Of a stretch of 64,000 nt of DNA, positions 33,848-44,045 are shown in pieces. Below the pieces are notes generated by a model. That model had not been told where the DNA came from and ran no database searches. It saw only the letters and a list, made by a program, of their open reading frames with translations. The position numbers and the translations under genes are program-made. Positions within the stretch are counted from its first letter, which is position 1. Each line of letters begins with the position of its first letter. The stretch is from assembly GCA_037954665.1 (NCBI GenBank), contig JBBMOL010000021.1:4154001-4218000 (forward strand), read 5' to 3'. The DNA is from Laguncularia racemosa. Its lineage: Eukaryota > Streptophyta > Magnoliopsida > Myrtales > Combretaceae.

Positions 33848-35161
33848 TACATATTTGGATTTGTAAGACAAAATTAATCTATTTCTAATTATTTTTAACT
33901 CTTTGCTAATATTTTTAGTTTCTCTCTGGTTTATTACTATTTATGTTCTCTTGGTCAAAAAAAGAAAAAGAAGAAAGTACTACTACTTATCATGGTAGAT
34001 TCAATAATATTCCTTTTAAGGATTATTGGAAAAAATGTTATTATAGATCAACTACCTTGCAATAGGACTTTAGTTTCAAAATCAAAATTTATAAATTTGC
34101 ATTTACATTATATTCAAAAAAATTTGTAAGTCAAAAGTAACAATTAAACCCATATAAATTAAGACTACATGCTACTATTCTATGAATCAATTCTAAGTTG
34201 ATACAATAAACATTATACATATATGCAAAAGGCTTTGATATCACTTTTAGATTTTATAGTGAATAAAATGTAGTGAAGCTTTGAAATTTCTTACAAAATC
34301 TATTATAAGATTCATATATTGCATGTATAATGCTAAGAGTAAATTAGTTATAAGAAAAATTACCATTATCTTGTAATGCAAAAGCCTTCCCCTTTTAGGA
34401 ATGGAGTTTAAATGAGATTTAAGATTTATAGTGCTTCTCATAAAAGAATGTAATTGAATTCATCACAAGAAACCAAGTGTTGTCCCTCTAGCAATATCCA
34501 CATACACGCAATAGGAACAAATTCTAATCCTTATACTACTAGGTAACATAGGTTAGAATTTGTAAATTTTGAAAATTATCATTTCCTTCTTTTCTCTTGT
34601 CAATGAGTACAAGAAAATATTATGTTTATCTTTTCTCTTCTCTCCTTATGTATATATATGGAAGGTAGATAATCTTTTCTTATAAGGATTAGGTAAGATT
34701 ATACAACCAAATCATTCCCAAAATAGCAACAATATCTTATTATTAAAAATAAGATTTAGATTACATGGATTTGTACTAGCAATCAAATCTTTTTTAGAGT
34801 ATTACACTATTTTAGAATAAATTAATTATCCAATTAATTCTAATTCTAAAATAAATAATGATATAATTTTAGTATCCACTAAATCTTCAATCCATAAAAC
34901 TTGTTCCTATTAGTTAAGCAATCATGTGTGACTTTCTAGGTTTCTATACAGAAAGGCAATGTCAATCTAGAGATAGATCAAGGTATTGTCTAGCAAAAAT
35001 TATTGGTAATCTAATATGATTAGAATGGTTGTGAACCATAAACTACTATGAATTGATTATTGCATAATTAAATCTCTTCATCAAATGATATTTTGATTAA
35101 ACTATTGCATGTCATATAATCAGTATTTAACCATTTAGTTAGTTTCCAAGATAAAATGAAC
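33848..35161. other. AT-rich spacer without a recognised gene
   Basis: I see no protein motif, LTR pair or RNA gene here. The open frame at 34247-34441 is short and unsupported. It continues directly with 45268 onward on the other side of the 35167-45262 insertion. Confidence 0.5.
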
Positions 35162-35166
35162 TCGAT

Positions 35167-36034
35167 TGATGCGCCTAAAACCAAAGTCTAAGCACATGCA
35201 AAACCAATTTGAAATAGAATCAAATTAGCTTCCAAATGGCATCAAATCTCAATACTTGTAACCAATTCTTCAATTAGAACGTGATCAACCTTAAGTAGCC
35301 AAATGTGATAGCTCTCATACCAAAAGATGATGTGCCTAAAAGGGGGTTTAAGCACATGTAAATGAACCCATTAACAATCACTAAAAGTACAAGATCAAAT
35401 CGGTTCCAAAGGGTAACAAATATTGCGTGAACCCTAATTGTGTAAGTTGAACCGAATGCTAAACTTTAAGGAAATAAAATCACAATGATGAAATCCTCAA
35501 TTGAATCACTAAATCAAACTTAAAATCCCAAGAGATTTCCAATCATCAATAATCAAAACAAGACCGTGATCCTCCTTCCCAGCAAAGCTAATTCATGGTT
35601 TAAAATATAGCAAAATTAATGGTTAAAACAAATGCCAAAACCAATCAATCTTATAACAAGATAATGAGGTTACAAATGAAATCAAATTCAGATCAAAGAC
35701 AATCCTAATCAACCCTAGATATGACTCACTAGCGATGAAAAGGAAAATTACAACAAAGGAAATTGATATTACTCACAATTCTCTTTGATGCCACTTGCCA
35801 CAATTTCAATTTTGGGATTGCAATTGATAAGAGCAATTGGATTTAGGATGAACCCTAACCCTCACATGTGAAGTATATATTATGAAATTTTAAAAAATTT
35901 CCCTTAAAACCCTAGTTAAGCAAGTATTTATACTTGCTTCCTTTAGGGTTAAAATGTCCACAAAATTACAACTATGCCACTTTAGGGTGACCGGTCTTAA
36001 AACAAAAATTACAACCAAATAAAAGTGTCCTAAA
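35167..36034 (-). repeat. 3' LTR of copy 2, left piece
   Basis: It starts TGATGCGCCTAAAACC, and at 35328 a second edge TGATGTGCCTAAAAGG occurs, preceded by a degraded PBS complement (gctctcatacca, 35311-35322). The LTR thus contains two tandem U5 edges. It is interrupted at 36034 by the CRM-like element and resumes at 41704. Confidence 0.88.
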
Positions 36035-37015
36035 TAATACGAAATCGGTTTGCTCTGATACCAAATTGATACGAACCACGCTAACGTGTGACGAAACCCA
36101 ATACCAATACATTCGGAATTTGTTACCCAAGATGCCAAACACACTCAAGTGGAAACCGCGACCCGTTGCCTATAAGTAAGACAAGAACCTTGGTATAATA
36201 TGTAGACACCACAATCGGGATGAAAGACCGATTGATAAGTCGGGATGAACGCCACAGAAGAAAAATCCAGTAAGTTCTAGATTAGTTCTTTAAAGAACCA
36301 AGAGAGGAATTCTCTCAAAAGTGTTTTTTTCAAACTTGTATGTTGTATGTTGTATGTTCTATCTATTCTAAACCCTAGGAACATTATATTATGGTTTACA
36401 ATTCGTAACAATAAAGCCCAAAATGACATAACATCAATAAGTTGCATAAAAATAACAAAACAATGACTTAAAGGCCAGCGGCATGGGAATGAAGGCCGAC
36501 GGCCTTGGAGCCGGCGTTGGAGATATACACGACCGTGTACTTCTAATCGTGTATCTTTCTGTGGAAATTCTTGACACCATACACGACCGTGTACTTCTAG
36601 TCAGGTATCTTCCTGTAGAAATTCTTGACACCATACACGACCGTATACTTGTAGTCGTGTATCTTCCTATGGAAATTCTTGACACCATACACGGTCGTGC
36701 CTTTGAACCGTGTATACGACCATGTATGATTCTGTGTAACCTCCAGACTCCTACACGGCCGTGCCTCGTAAAGACACGCCTTCTTCAACCCGTATCCGTT
36801 ATGGCTTGTACAAGAGCAAGGGCATTCCCATGGTTGTTCCAATCCTTTCCAACTTCATGATTGCTCCAATCCTTTCCGACCTCATGGACATCCTTTATCA
36901 ACCCGTTAAGTGCTCCTTTAATCGTTTTGCTCGAGTTCTTATGATCGGTCCAGATGGCACTTCAAGAGGATCCACATTCCATCTTCTGGCTTAGCTCCTA
37001 TCATGGCTCTCATCA
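36035..37015 (-). repeat. 3' LTR of nested CRM-like element
   Basis: 981 bp. On the plus strand it begins TAATACGAAATCGGTTTG (TG changed to TA) and ends GGCTCTCATCA. Within its first 60 bases it holds a full PBS complement (gctctgatacca), the sign of a duplicated PBS/LTR edge. Confidence 0.9.
36527..36688. repeat. 54-bp tandem repeats in LTR, 3 units
   Basis: Units at 36527, 36581 and 36635 each start ACACGACCGT and end ATTCTTGACACCAT. Partial units with ACACGGTCGTG and ACACGGCCGTG follow to about 36775. The copy in the other LTR is at 41210-41371. Since 54 is divisible by 3, open frames appear on both strands without being genes. Confidence 0.88.
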
Positions 37016-37704
37016 TTCCCCTCCTCTTGAAAAGGATTTGTCCTCAAATCATCGCCTGCATCAAAAGGACTCAAATCAGTAACATTAAATGTAGCACTTA
37101 CTTGGTACTCACTTGGTAAATCTATCTTTTATGCATTATCGTTGATGCGCTCAAGAATTTGAAACGGTCCATCGCCTCTAGGAAGTAGTTTAGATCGACG
37201 CTGCACAAGAAACCGCTCTTTGCGCATGTGAATCCAAACCCAGTCTCCAGATTCAAAGACAGCTTGTCGACGACCCTTGTTGGCTTATTTCACGTACTGC
37301 TCTGTTCTTCGCTCAATGTTTAACCTTGCCTTCTCATGGATCTGTTTAACAAATTCTGCTTTCTTCTTGCCATCTAGATTAACATACTCAGAAATAGGCA
37401 GAGGTGATAAATCCAAAGGAGTTAGTGGATTAAAACCATACACAATTTCAAAAGGAGTAAACTTAGTAGCAGAATGCATTGTGCGATTATAGGCAAATTC
37501 AAAATGTGGCAAACAATCCTCCCAACTTTTAATATTCTTTTTAATGACAGCCCTCAACAAAGTACATATATGGTCCCCCAAACTCTTGTTGTAAATGAGG
37601 ATATCATCAAAATAGACAACCACAAATTTGCCAATAAAAGTCCTCAAAACATGGTTCATAAGTCTCATAAAAGTACTAGGTGCGTTAGTTAAACTGAAAG
37701 GCAT
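37016..37704 (-). pseudogene. fused RT and integrase C-terminal segment (internal deletion)
   Basis: The frame runs through RT motifs NAPSTFMRLMNHVLRTFIGK and VVVYFDDILIYNKSLGDH, then continues without a stop as TLLRAVIKKNIKSWEDCLPH, which belongs to integrase. In the related element at 9598-20895 these points lie about 1.5 kb apart (about 18190 and 19660). The end of RT, all of RNase H, the integrase zinc site and its catalytic core are missing. The tail reads GDWVWIHMRKERF, RRSKLLPRGDGPFQ and DDLRTNPFQEEGNDES and enters the LTR across the purine tract. Two later stops are present. Confidence 0.87.
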
Positions 37705-38481
37705 TACTAACCACTAATACAATCCATATTTTGTCTTAAATGCGGTTTTCCATTCATCACCTTCTTTCATTCTAATTTGGTGATATCCGCTTTTCAGATC
37801 AATTTTAGAAAAGACACTAGACCCATGTAACTCATCTAACATGTCATCTAAGCGAGGAATAGGATGACGATACTTTACCGTGATGTTGTTGATGGTGCGG
37901 CAGTCAACACACATTCTCCATGACCCATCCTTCTTAGGCACCAAAATCACAGGCACTACACATGGACTCACGCTTTCTCTCACGTACCCCTTCTCCATTA
38001 ATTCATCGACCTACCTTTGGAGCTCCTTTGTCTCCTTTGGATTGCTCTTATAAGCCGGTTTGTTTGGAATCGATGCTCCGGGTACTAGGTCAATCCGGTG
38101 CTCAATACCATGAATAGGTGGTAATCCCTTTGGAATCTCCTCAGGGAAGACATCTTCAAAGTCCTGCACAATAGACACAACCACACTAGGCAAAGAGTTA
38201 AATAGTTCGTTAGTATTCAAACAAGTTTCCTTAAAAACCAGCAACAACATAGGTTGCTTCATCACTAATGCTCTCCTCACTACACTCGCTCTTGCCACAC
38301 AACTCTCCTTTTCCAAGGTTGCACTCTCCTTTTCACTCACCACCAAAGTTGATCCCCCTTCAACTTGGTCTCCCACACTCTTTCCAGCCTTCCTCTCTTT
38401 TTCCTTTTGATATCGACTTTTGTGTTCCTTTTCTTTCTCGCTGTCTTTTGCTCTCTCACTCTCCCTCTGTTTTTCACTCAC
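37705..38481 (-). pseudogene. linker and N-terminal reverse transcriptase of nested CRM-like element
   Basis: A highly charged linker (SERAKDSEKEKEHKSRYQKE and on) is followed by VVSIVQDFEDVFPEEIPKGL, IEHRIDLVPGASIPNKPAY, a TAG near 38011, KGYVRESVSPCVVPVILVPK, WRMCVDCRTINNITVKYRHP and FSKIDLKSGYHQIRMKEGDE. A second TAG follows GLY at 37711. Apart from those two the frame is open and in phase with the fused segment downstream. Confidence 0.87.
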
Positions 38482-38540
38482 CTTATATTTTGCAAAAGAC
38501 TGTTGTAGCTACAACTGATCCTCATACACCTGTTTAGGTG

Positions 38541-39137
38541 TTAAAGGTTTAAGATTAAAGCTTTTCCCTTGGTGAACAAGCGTATACATGTTAGAAAAGC
38601 CATAATGAAAAAGCTTTTCCCTTGGTGAACAAGCGTATACATGTTAGAAAAGCCATAATGAACAACCTTCCTATCAAATTGCCATGGCCTCCCTAACAAC
38701 ACATGACACGCTTGCATCGGCACTACATCGTATAACACCTCATCCTCATACCTACTGATGCGAAAAGCAATCAAGGCTTGCTTACTCACCTTAGTCTCGC
38801 CACTATCATTCAGCCATTGCAATTTATATGGACTAGGGTGTTTAGTAGTCTTAAGTCCTAGCCTCTCGACAATAAAATTACTCACCACATTGGTGCAACT
38901 TCCTCCATCAATGATCAAACTGCAAATATGATCACCTAAATGACATCTAATATGAAAGATATTTTCTCTTTGCACCTCCTCTTCTTCCTTCACCTGCACA
39001 TTCAAAGCTCTCTTCACTACTGCCACTAACCTCCCTAATGCAGGCTCCTCATCATCACTAGCGTCCTCTAATGGAGGCATATCATCCTCTTCACTATCCC
39101 CCTCAGTCTCATACTCCCCATCATCACGCAGGATCAT
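38541..39137 (-). pseudogene. protease of nested CRM-like element, frameshifted by a tandem duplication
   Basis: An acidic stretch (EGDSEEDDMPPLEDASDDEE) is followed by the aspartic protease HICSLIIDGGSCTNVVSNFI (active site Asp-Gly-Gly), QWLNDSGETKVSKQAL and CHVLLGRPWQFDRKV. After YTLVHQGKSF the 53-bp duplication at 38557-38662 shifts the frame and the product ends at a stop in 38541-38543. Downstream pol is in the other phase, exactly as expected from a 53-bp gain. Confidence 0.88.
38557..38662. repeat. 53-bp perfect or near-perfect tandem duplication
   Basis: Two copies of the stretch beginning AAAGCTTTTCCCTTGGTGAA and ending in GAAAAGCCATAATGA are offset by 53 bases. The length is not a multiple of 3, so it breaks the gag-pol frame. 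Confidence 0.9.
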
Positions 39138-40223
39138 AACACACCTATTCGGACATTGACTAGCAATATGGCCTCTACCTTGGCATTTAAAACATCTAAT
39201 GTCACGATTTCTAGGAGTAGAAGAGTCAGGTTTACCTTGATCACCAGGAGTAGAACCCGCTTACCTCTGCTCTCCTTTTGGTTTGGTGGATAAAGGCTTT
39301 TCTTCCTTCTTCCATTGGTTAGTCTTCCAGGCGGATGAATCAGCACCCTATTGAAACCGTGCAGTACTATTACCTTTCCTCTTGTGTTGGTTCTCAACCT
39401 TTATAGCCATGTGAACCATATCTTCTAATTCCACATAATGCTGTAATTCCATGACATTTTGAATTTCTCTATTCAATCTAGCAAGAAACCTAGCCATGGT
39501 AGCCTCTCTATCCTCCTCTACATTCACCCTAATCATAGTAACTTCCATCTCCTTGAAATACTCATCCACACTTCGGCTTCCCTGCCTAAGAGTTTGCAAT
39601 TTGTTGTGTAATTCACGATAGTAATACGCAGGCACAAACCTCTTCTTCATCACCCTCTTCATCTCTTCCCAAGACTCAATAGGTGGTTCGCCATTCCTTC
39701 TTCGATTTAACATTAGTTAATCCCACCACACTATGGCATAATCCGAAAATTCAATGGCAGCAAGTTTCACTTTCTTTCTCCCACTATAGTTATAACAATC
39801 AAACACCATCTCTACCTTCTTCTCCCACTCTAAGTACGCCTCGGGATCATTCTTCCCTTGGAAAGGAGGAATCTTTAGCTTTATACTACTCAGTTGATTA
39901 TCCTCTTTATTCCTATCTCCTCTATCTTCCTAATCCTTAATTCCTCTATTCCTATCACTATAACCTGTATAACTCCCGACAGAAAGTTCATCAAATTCAT
40001 CATTAGACATTTCAACTCCACCCCTTTGTACTCTCCTAGAACAACTCTCCCCCTTACGCCCTTGGAAGACGTTTTTAGATTGCTCTAGTCTTTATTCCAC
40101 CATCTTATGAATTTGTTCCATGCCCTCCTGAAACATCCTCTTCATCTCACCCCTCAACGCCTCAATCACTAACCTAGCATCAAACCTTCCTCTCTCACTT
40201 TCAGGAGAATGTTGCCTCGACAT
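39138..40223 (-). pseudogene. gag of nested CRM-like element
   Basis: The start is MSRQHSPESERGRFDARLVI at 40223. Core motifs: LSSIKLKIPPFQGKNDPEAY, FSDYAIVWWD, VMKKRFVPAYYYRELHNKLQ, LRQGSRSVDEYFKEMEVTMI and ATMARFLARLNREIQNVMEL. The zinc knuckle CFKCQGRGHIASQC (about 39150-39193) is intact. Five stops interrupt the frame (near 40097, 39930, 39718, 39350 and 39263). It aligns with the gag at 11029, where the matching knuckle Gln is TAG. Confidence 0.88.
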
Positions 40224-40702
40224 CGTTCCTGCAGAAAGAAATTAGTACTAACACAAATATATATAATTAAGCCTCACGATACACTTCCTTACATGTTTCG
40301 CTTAAAGGATGGTATCACACAGTCACTCGTGTATTCTCACAAGCAATGATGATATCAACTCACCAATTCCTCTTCTCAATTCTCTCGAAACTAACCCAAA
40401 CTACACCAATTCCCTTCCGTAGAATTCAACTAGAGAATACAACTCTAGGGCTCAAAATTTTTCTCTTTTTCTTTCAGATTTTTTTTTTTTTGCCTTTGTT
40501 TATTGCTCTTGATCACGTTCTTTTTTTATTTTTTGTCGTGATTCTTCCTTTTTTTCTTTGTAACAAAATTGAATAGTAGGTACTACACTTTCAATAGACA
40601 ATTAACACTATGAAATTGAATATGAACAATTGATATGAACGATTGGAGTTAGGATTTTGATGTTACCTTCCTCAAACCGAACTGATGGTTTAACAAACCT
40701 AG
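40224..40702 (-). other. leader of nested CRM-like element
   Basis: About 480 bases without a coding signal between PBS and gag start. A pyrimidine-rich plus strand near 40460-40560 gives spurious open frames. Confidence 0.6.
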
Positions 40703-40714
40703 GCTCTGATACCA
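40703..40714 (-). other. primer binding site, tRNA-iMet, nested CRM-like element
   Basis: The minus strand reads TGGTATCAGAGC, three bases from the LTR edge at 40718. A second identical 12-mer lies 34 bases further on, at 40733-40744, inside the LTR. Confidence 0.88.
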
Positions 40715-40717
40715 AAC

Positions 40718-41698
40718 TGATACGAAATCGGTTTGCTCTGATACCAAACTGATATGAACTATGCCAGCGTGTGACGAAACCCAATACCAATACGTTCGGA
40801 ATTTGTTACTCAAGATGCCAAACACACTCAAGTGGAAACCGCGACCCGTTGCTTATAAGTGAGACAAGAACCTTGGTATAATATTTAGACGCCACAATCG
40901 GGATGAAAGACCGATTGATAAGTCGGGATGAACTCCACGGAAGAAAAATCCGATAAGTTCTAAATTAGTTCTTTAAAGAACGAAGAGAGGAATTCTCTAA
41001 AAAGTGTTTTTTTCAAACTTGTATGTTGTATGTTCTATGTTCTATCTATTCTAAACCCTAGGAACTTTATATTAGGGTTTACAATTCATAACAATAAAGC
41101 CCAAAATGACATAACTTCAATAAGTTGCGTAAAAATAACAAAACAATGACTTAAAGGCCGGCGGCGTGGGAATGAAGGCCAGCGGCCTTGGAGCCGGCGT
41201 TGGAGATATACACGACCGTGTACTTCTAGTCGTGTATCTTTCTGTGGAAATTCTTGACACCATACACGTCCGTGTACTTCTAGTCGTGTATCTTCTTGTG
41301 GAAATTCTTGACACCATACACGACCGTGTACTTCTAGTCGTGTATCTTCCTGTGGAAATTCTTGACACCATACACATCCGTGCCTTTGAACCGTGTATAC
41401 GACCGTGTATGATTCTGTGCAACCTCCAGACTCCTACACGGTCGTGCCTTATAAAGACACGCCCTCTCAACCCGTATCCGTTATGACTTGTACAAGAGCA
41501 AGGACATTCCCATGGTTGTTCTAATCTTTTCCAACTTCATGATTGCTCCAATCCTTTCTGACTTCATGGACATCCTTTATCAACCTGTTAAGGGCTTCCT
41601 TTAATCATTTCGCTCGAGTTCTTGTGATCGGTCCAGGTGGCACTTCAAGAGGATCCACATTCCATCTTCTGGCTTAGCTCCCATCATGGCTCTCATCA
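40718..41698 (-). repeat. 5' LTR of nested CRM-like element
   Basis: 981 bp, plus strand TGATACGAAATCGG...GGCTCTCATCA. It has the same 54-bp repeats (41210-41371) and the same internal PBS copy as its partner. It is followed by the CTAAA target duplication. Confidence 0.92.
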
Positions 41699-41703
41699 CT
41701 AAA

Positions 41704-42060
41704 AACTTACAACATAAATGGTTCCAAGAAAATAAGAAACAAATAAAAATAGTCCTCTCAAACAAATAAAAATAGTCCTCAACATGTTGGGTCTTCAAAT
41801 TAACTCGTCAATCCAACTCATCTTCGGTTTAGGTCGGTCCATGGATAACCTATAAGCTAAGTCTTAGTGATTTTTTCCACCGCTCTGTAAAGCATGATAA
41901 GTGTGCTTGTTGGAATATACAATACACGAGTTGTAGAAAAGAGGTTAGTATATAAATAACTCTGGGGTTGATTTGCTCAAAAAGGACTATTATCGCCAAG
42001 ATTTGAAATCCTTTAGCTCTTGCCCTAATGATAGATCTTGTAGGATTTTGATTCTTATCA
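41704..42060 (-). repeat. 3' LTR of copy 2, right piece
   Basis: It continues from 36034 and ends TTGATTCTTATCA, just before the complement of a purine tract (tctcctcggg). Both pieces together make 1225 bp, against 1217 bp for the right LTR. Confidence 0.88.
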
Positions 42061-43241
42061 TCTCCTCGGGCTTCAAAAAGATTTGTCCTCAAATCTGACA
42101 GATCGAATGCAGTAGAGACTTTGTATCCTCCTAGTAAACAATCTAAAGAAGTATCACTATAGAATCCTAATATCTGAAATACCACAGGGGGTGACTGCTT
42201 TCTCTCCTCCATTTCTAGGATGTATCTCATCTGCAACACATATAATGATCCATTATCCACTAAGGTTTCCACTTTGTCAACCTGTTCCACTGATATTGTT
42301 GCCTCCTTTTCTAATTCACTTGTATGTCGTTGACCCTAATGGCCCTCTAATGATTGGCTCAACTTCTCATGGCCCTCTGAAACCTCTAAAGGTAGACACA
42401 ATTGTCTCTGAATAGTTTGGCCCTTTGGTGATGAGCTCATTTGACTTTGACCCTCAGAATCTTCTAAAGGTTTACTCATCTGCTCATGAACCTCTAGAAC
42501 CTCTAAAGGTGAACACAATTGCCTTTGAACAGTTTGGTCCTCTGGTGGTTGGCTCATCTGACCATGACCCTCAGGATCCTCTGATGGTTGGCACATTTGT
42601 GTCTGACAAATGTTGCCCTCTATATGTTGGCTCATGTAACTAGGAGCTTCAGGAACATCTAAAGGTTGGCATGTCTGCTTCTACACAATGTAGCCCTCTA
42701 AAGGTTGGTTCATGTGCTTATGATTCTCAGGAATCTTTGATGGCCTACAGATTTGTTGCTGAACCTTTTGGACCTCTAAAGGTGGCATCGGATTCAAAAT
42801 GATGCGTTTACCCTCTTGCTGGAATACATATGTATTCTTAAAGCCATCATGTAAGACCTTCCTATCATATAACCATGGCCTACCAAGTAATATATGGGAT
42901 GTACACATAGGAAGAATATCACATTCAAGCTCATCACAATATTTATCCCCTATACTGAAGGGTACCTTAGCCCTTTAGGTCACATAAAGACTCTCCTGAT
43001 CATTTAACCAATGTAATGTGTAGAGTTTAGGATGCGGGGTAGTTACAAGTTTCAATTTCGATACTAATGATGCAACTACAACATTAGTACAACTATCACC
43101 GTCAACAATAATAACACACAAGTTTCCTTATACCATACAAGAAGTATGGAACAAATTTTCTCTTTGTTCATCATTAATAGATGGAGAAGAAGTCAATACT
43201 TGATGTACTAAATTAGTAGAAGTATACAAATTATTTGACAT
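41850..43241 (-). pseudogene. protease, repeat-linker and pol-tail protein of copy 2
   Basis: The start is MSNNLYTSTNLVHQVLTSSP at 43241, in the same sequence context as the gag start of copy 1. The protease follows directly: GNLCVIIVDGDSCTNVVVAS (active site Asp-Gly-Asp), TLHWLNDQESLYVT and SHILLGRPWLYDRKV. Then come eleven 13-residue repeats, ELEKEATISVEQVDKVETLV and the tail NGSLYVLQMRYILEMEERKQ, GFYSDTSLDCLLGGYKVSTA, FDLSDLRTNLFEARGDD, which enters the LTR at 42060. Stops: TAA near 43130 and 42976, TAG near 42680 and 42336. Gag is missing between the start and protease. Confidence 0.82.
42327..42755 (-). repeat. coding minisatellite, 11 units of 39 bp
   Basis: The array is exactly 429 bp, 11 x 39. 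Units on the minus strand include QICRPSKIPENHK, HMNQPLEGYIV*K, QTCQPLDVPEAPS, QMCQPSEDPEGHG, QMSQPPEDQTVQR, QLCSPLEVLEVHE, QMSKPLEDSEGQS, QMSSSPKGQTIQR and QLCLPLEVSEGHE. Units alternate between a Cys-containing and a Met-Ser type, so the higher-order period is 26 residues with one lone half-unit. Confidence 0.9.
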
Positions 43242-44028
43242 GGTTGATCACGAACTTCAATATGCCACAACACACTTTGCACCATGTCAATACCAACACA
43301 CCTCAACCTTACACCTACACAACAATTCACAAGTGGCAATTCCTTCACTACACATTCACACCGCCACACATACACAACACACATACAACTTTCCTTTCTT
43401 GCCACGGTGTACTCACTTCACTATAACACCACTACACGTTGCAACACCTTCACCTTAACACAGACACAACACTTCAAAGTATACAGTTCATTGCCACTAC
43501 ACAACTCCAATTCACACCGCAAACTATAAGCAAAGGCAGCAACAAAATTCAAATTCAAATTACTCCACTAAATGAAACCTTCTCCACAAATGGTAAAAAA
43601 AAAATAATTCAAATTCAAATAACACTTATTCAATGTTACTCAATGAATTGCTTTAAACTTAAAGAAGGTGTTTGAATTTCAAATATATGCCTATCCTTCC
43701 ATGCAATTTCAAATCTGGAAATGGTAAATTGTACTCCTTAATTCCGAAATCAATAAAGGTTACACTTCTCTTTTTACCACAAATATTGTATTTCCAATTC
43801 CACAACAAACACTAGAAATACACTTCTTATTTTTTCCTTCAAAGATCACAGCAACAACAAGATGATAAGGGGATCACAATTGCTCCACGTCTACAACAAC
43901 AAGTAGTAACTACAACTCCTCAACAACACAATTAAACAACTCAATCACCACTTCACAATTTCAGATCAAGATGTTAAGAACCCTAAAATTCCGAAATCTC
44001 AATTGCAAAATCCCTTCTCACAACCTAA
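43242..44028 (-). other. leader of copy 2
   Basis: About 790 bases with no gene. The plus strand is very rich in CA/ACA words; several overlapping open frames at 43235-43675 result from that composition. Confidence 0.6.
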
Positions 44029-44040
44029 GCTCTGATACTA
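44029..44040 (-). other. inner PBS, tRNA-iMet, used by copy 2
   Basis: The minus strand reads TAGTATCAGAGC, 11 of 12 to the tRNA-iMet PBS, next to the LTR start at 44046. The outer PBS copy inside the LTR (minus TGGTATGTGAGC, 44204-44215) is degraded. Confidence 0.8.
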
Positions 44041-44045
44041 AAAGA

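Larger units (their letters stand above)
36035..41698 (-). mobile_element. Ty3/gypsy retrotransposon, CRM-like, with a pol deletion, nested in the LTR of copy 2
   Basis: Two LTRs of identical length (981 bp; 36035-37015 and 40718-41698) are flanked by CTAAA (36030-36034 and 41699-41703). The PBS is next to the right LTR and a purine tract (AAGAGGAGGGGAA on the minus strand) next to the left one, so the element is in minus orientation. Gag and protease are close relatives of those at 11029-12671. A deletion removes the end of RT, RNase H and most of integrase. It is 5664 bp long and cannot move by itself. Confidence 0.93.

Noticed and set aside
34247..34441. Possible second CACTA end at about 34250-34262 (tatagtg)
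   Set aside because: Only nine bases agree with the inverted end at 21963; the AAGAAAAAT block is missing.
36527..36688. Possible CRISPR-like direct repeats
   Set aside because: Units are contiguous without spacers and lie in a plant LTR; it is a minisatellite.
36483..36860. Repetitive open frames on both strands (also at 41117-41486) that could look like a repeat protein
   Set aside because: They result from 54-bp tandem repeats, whose length is divisible by 3, inside LTRs.
43235..43675. Four overlapping plus-strand open frames rich in Thr, His and Gln
   Set aside because: They come from CA-rich low-complexity leader sequence of the minus-strand element and have no start context or domain.
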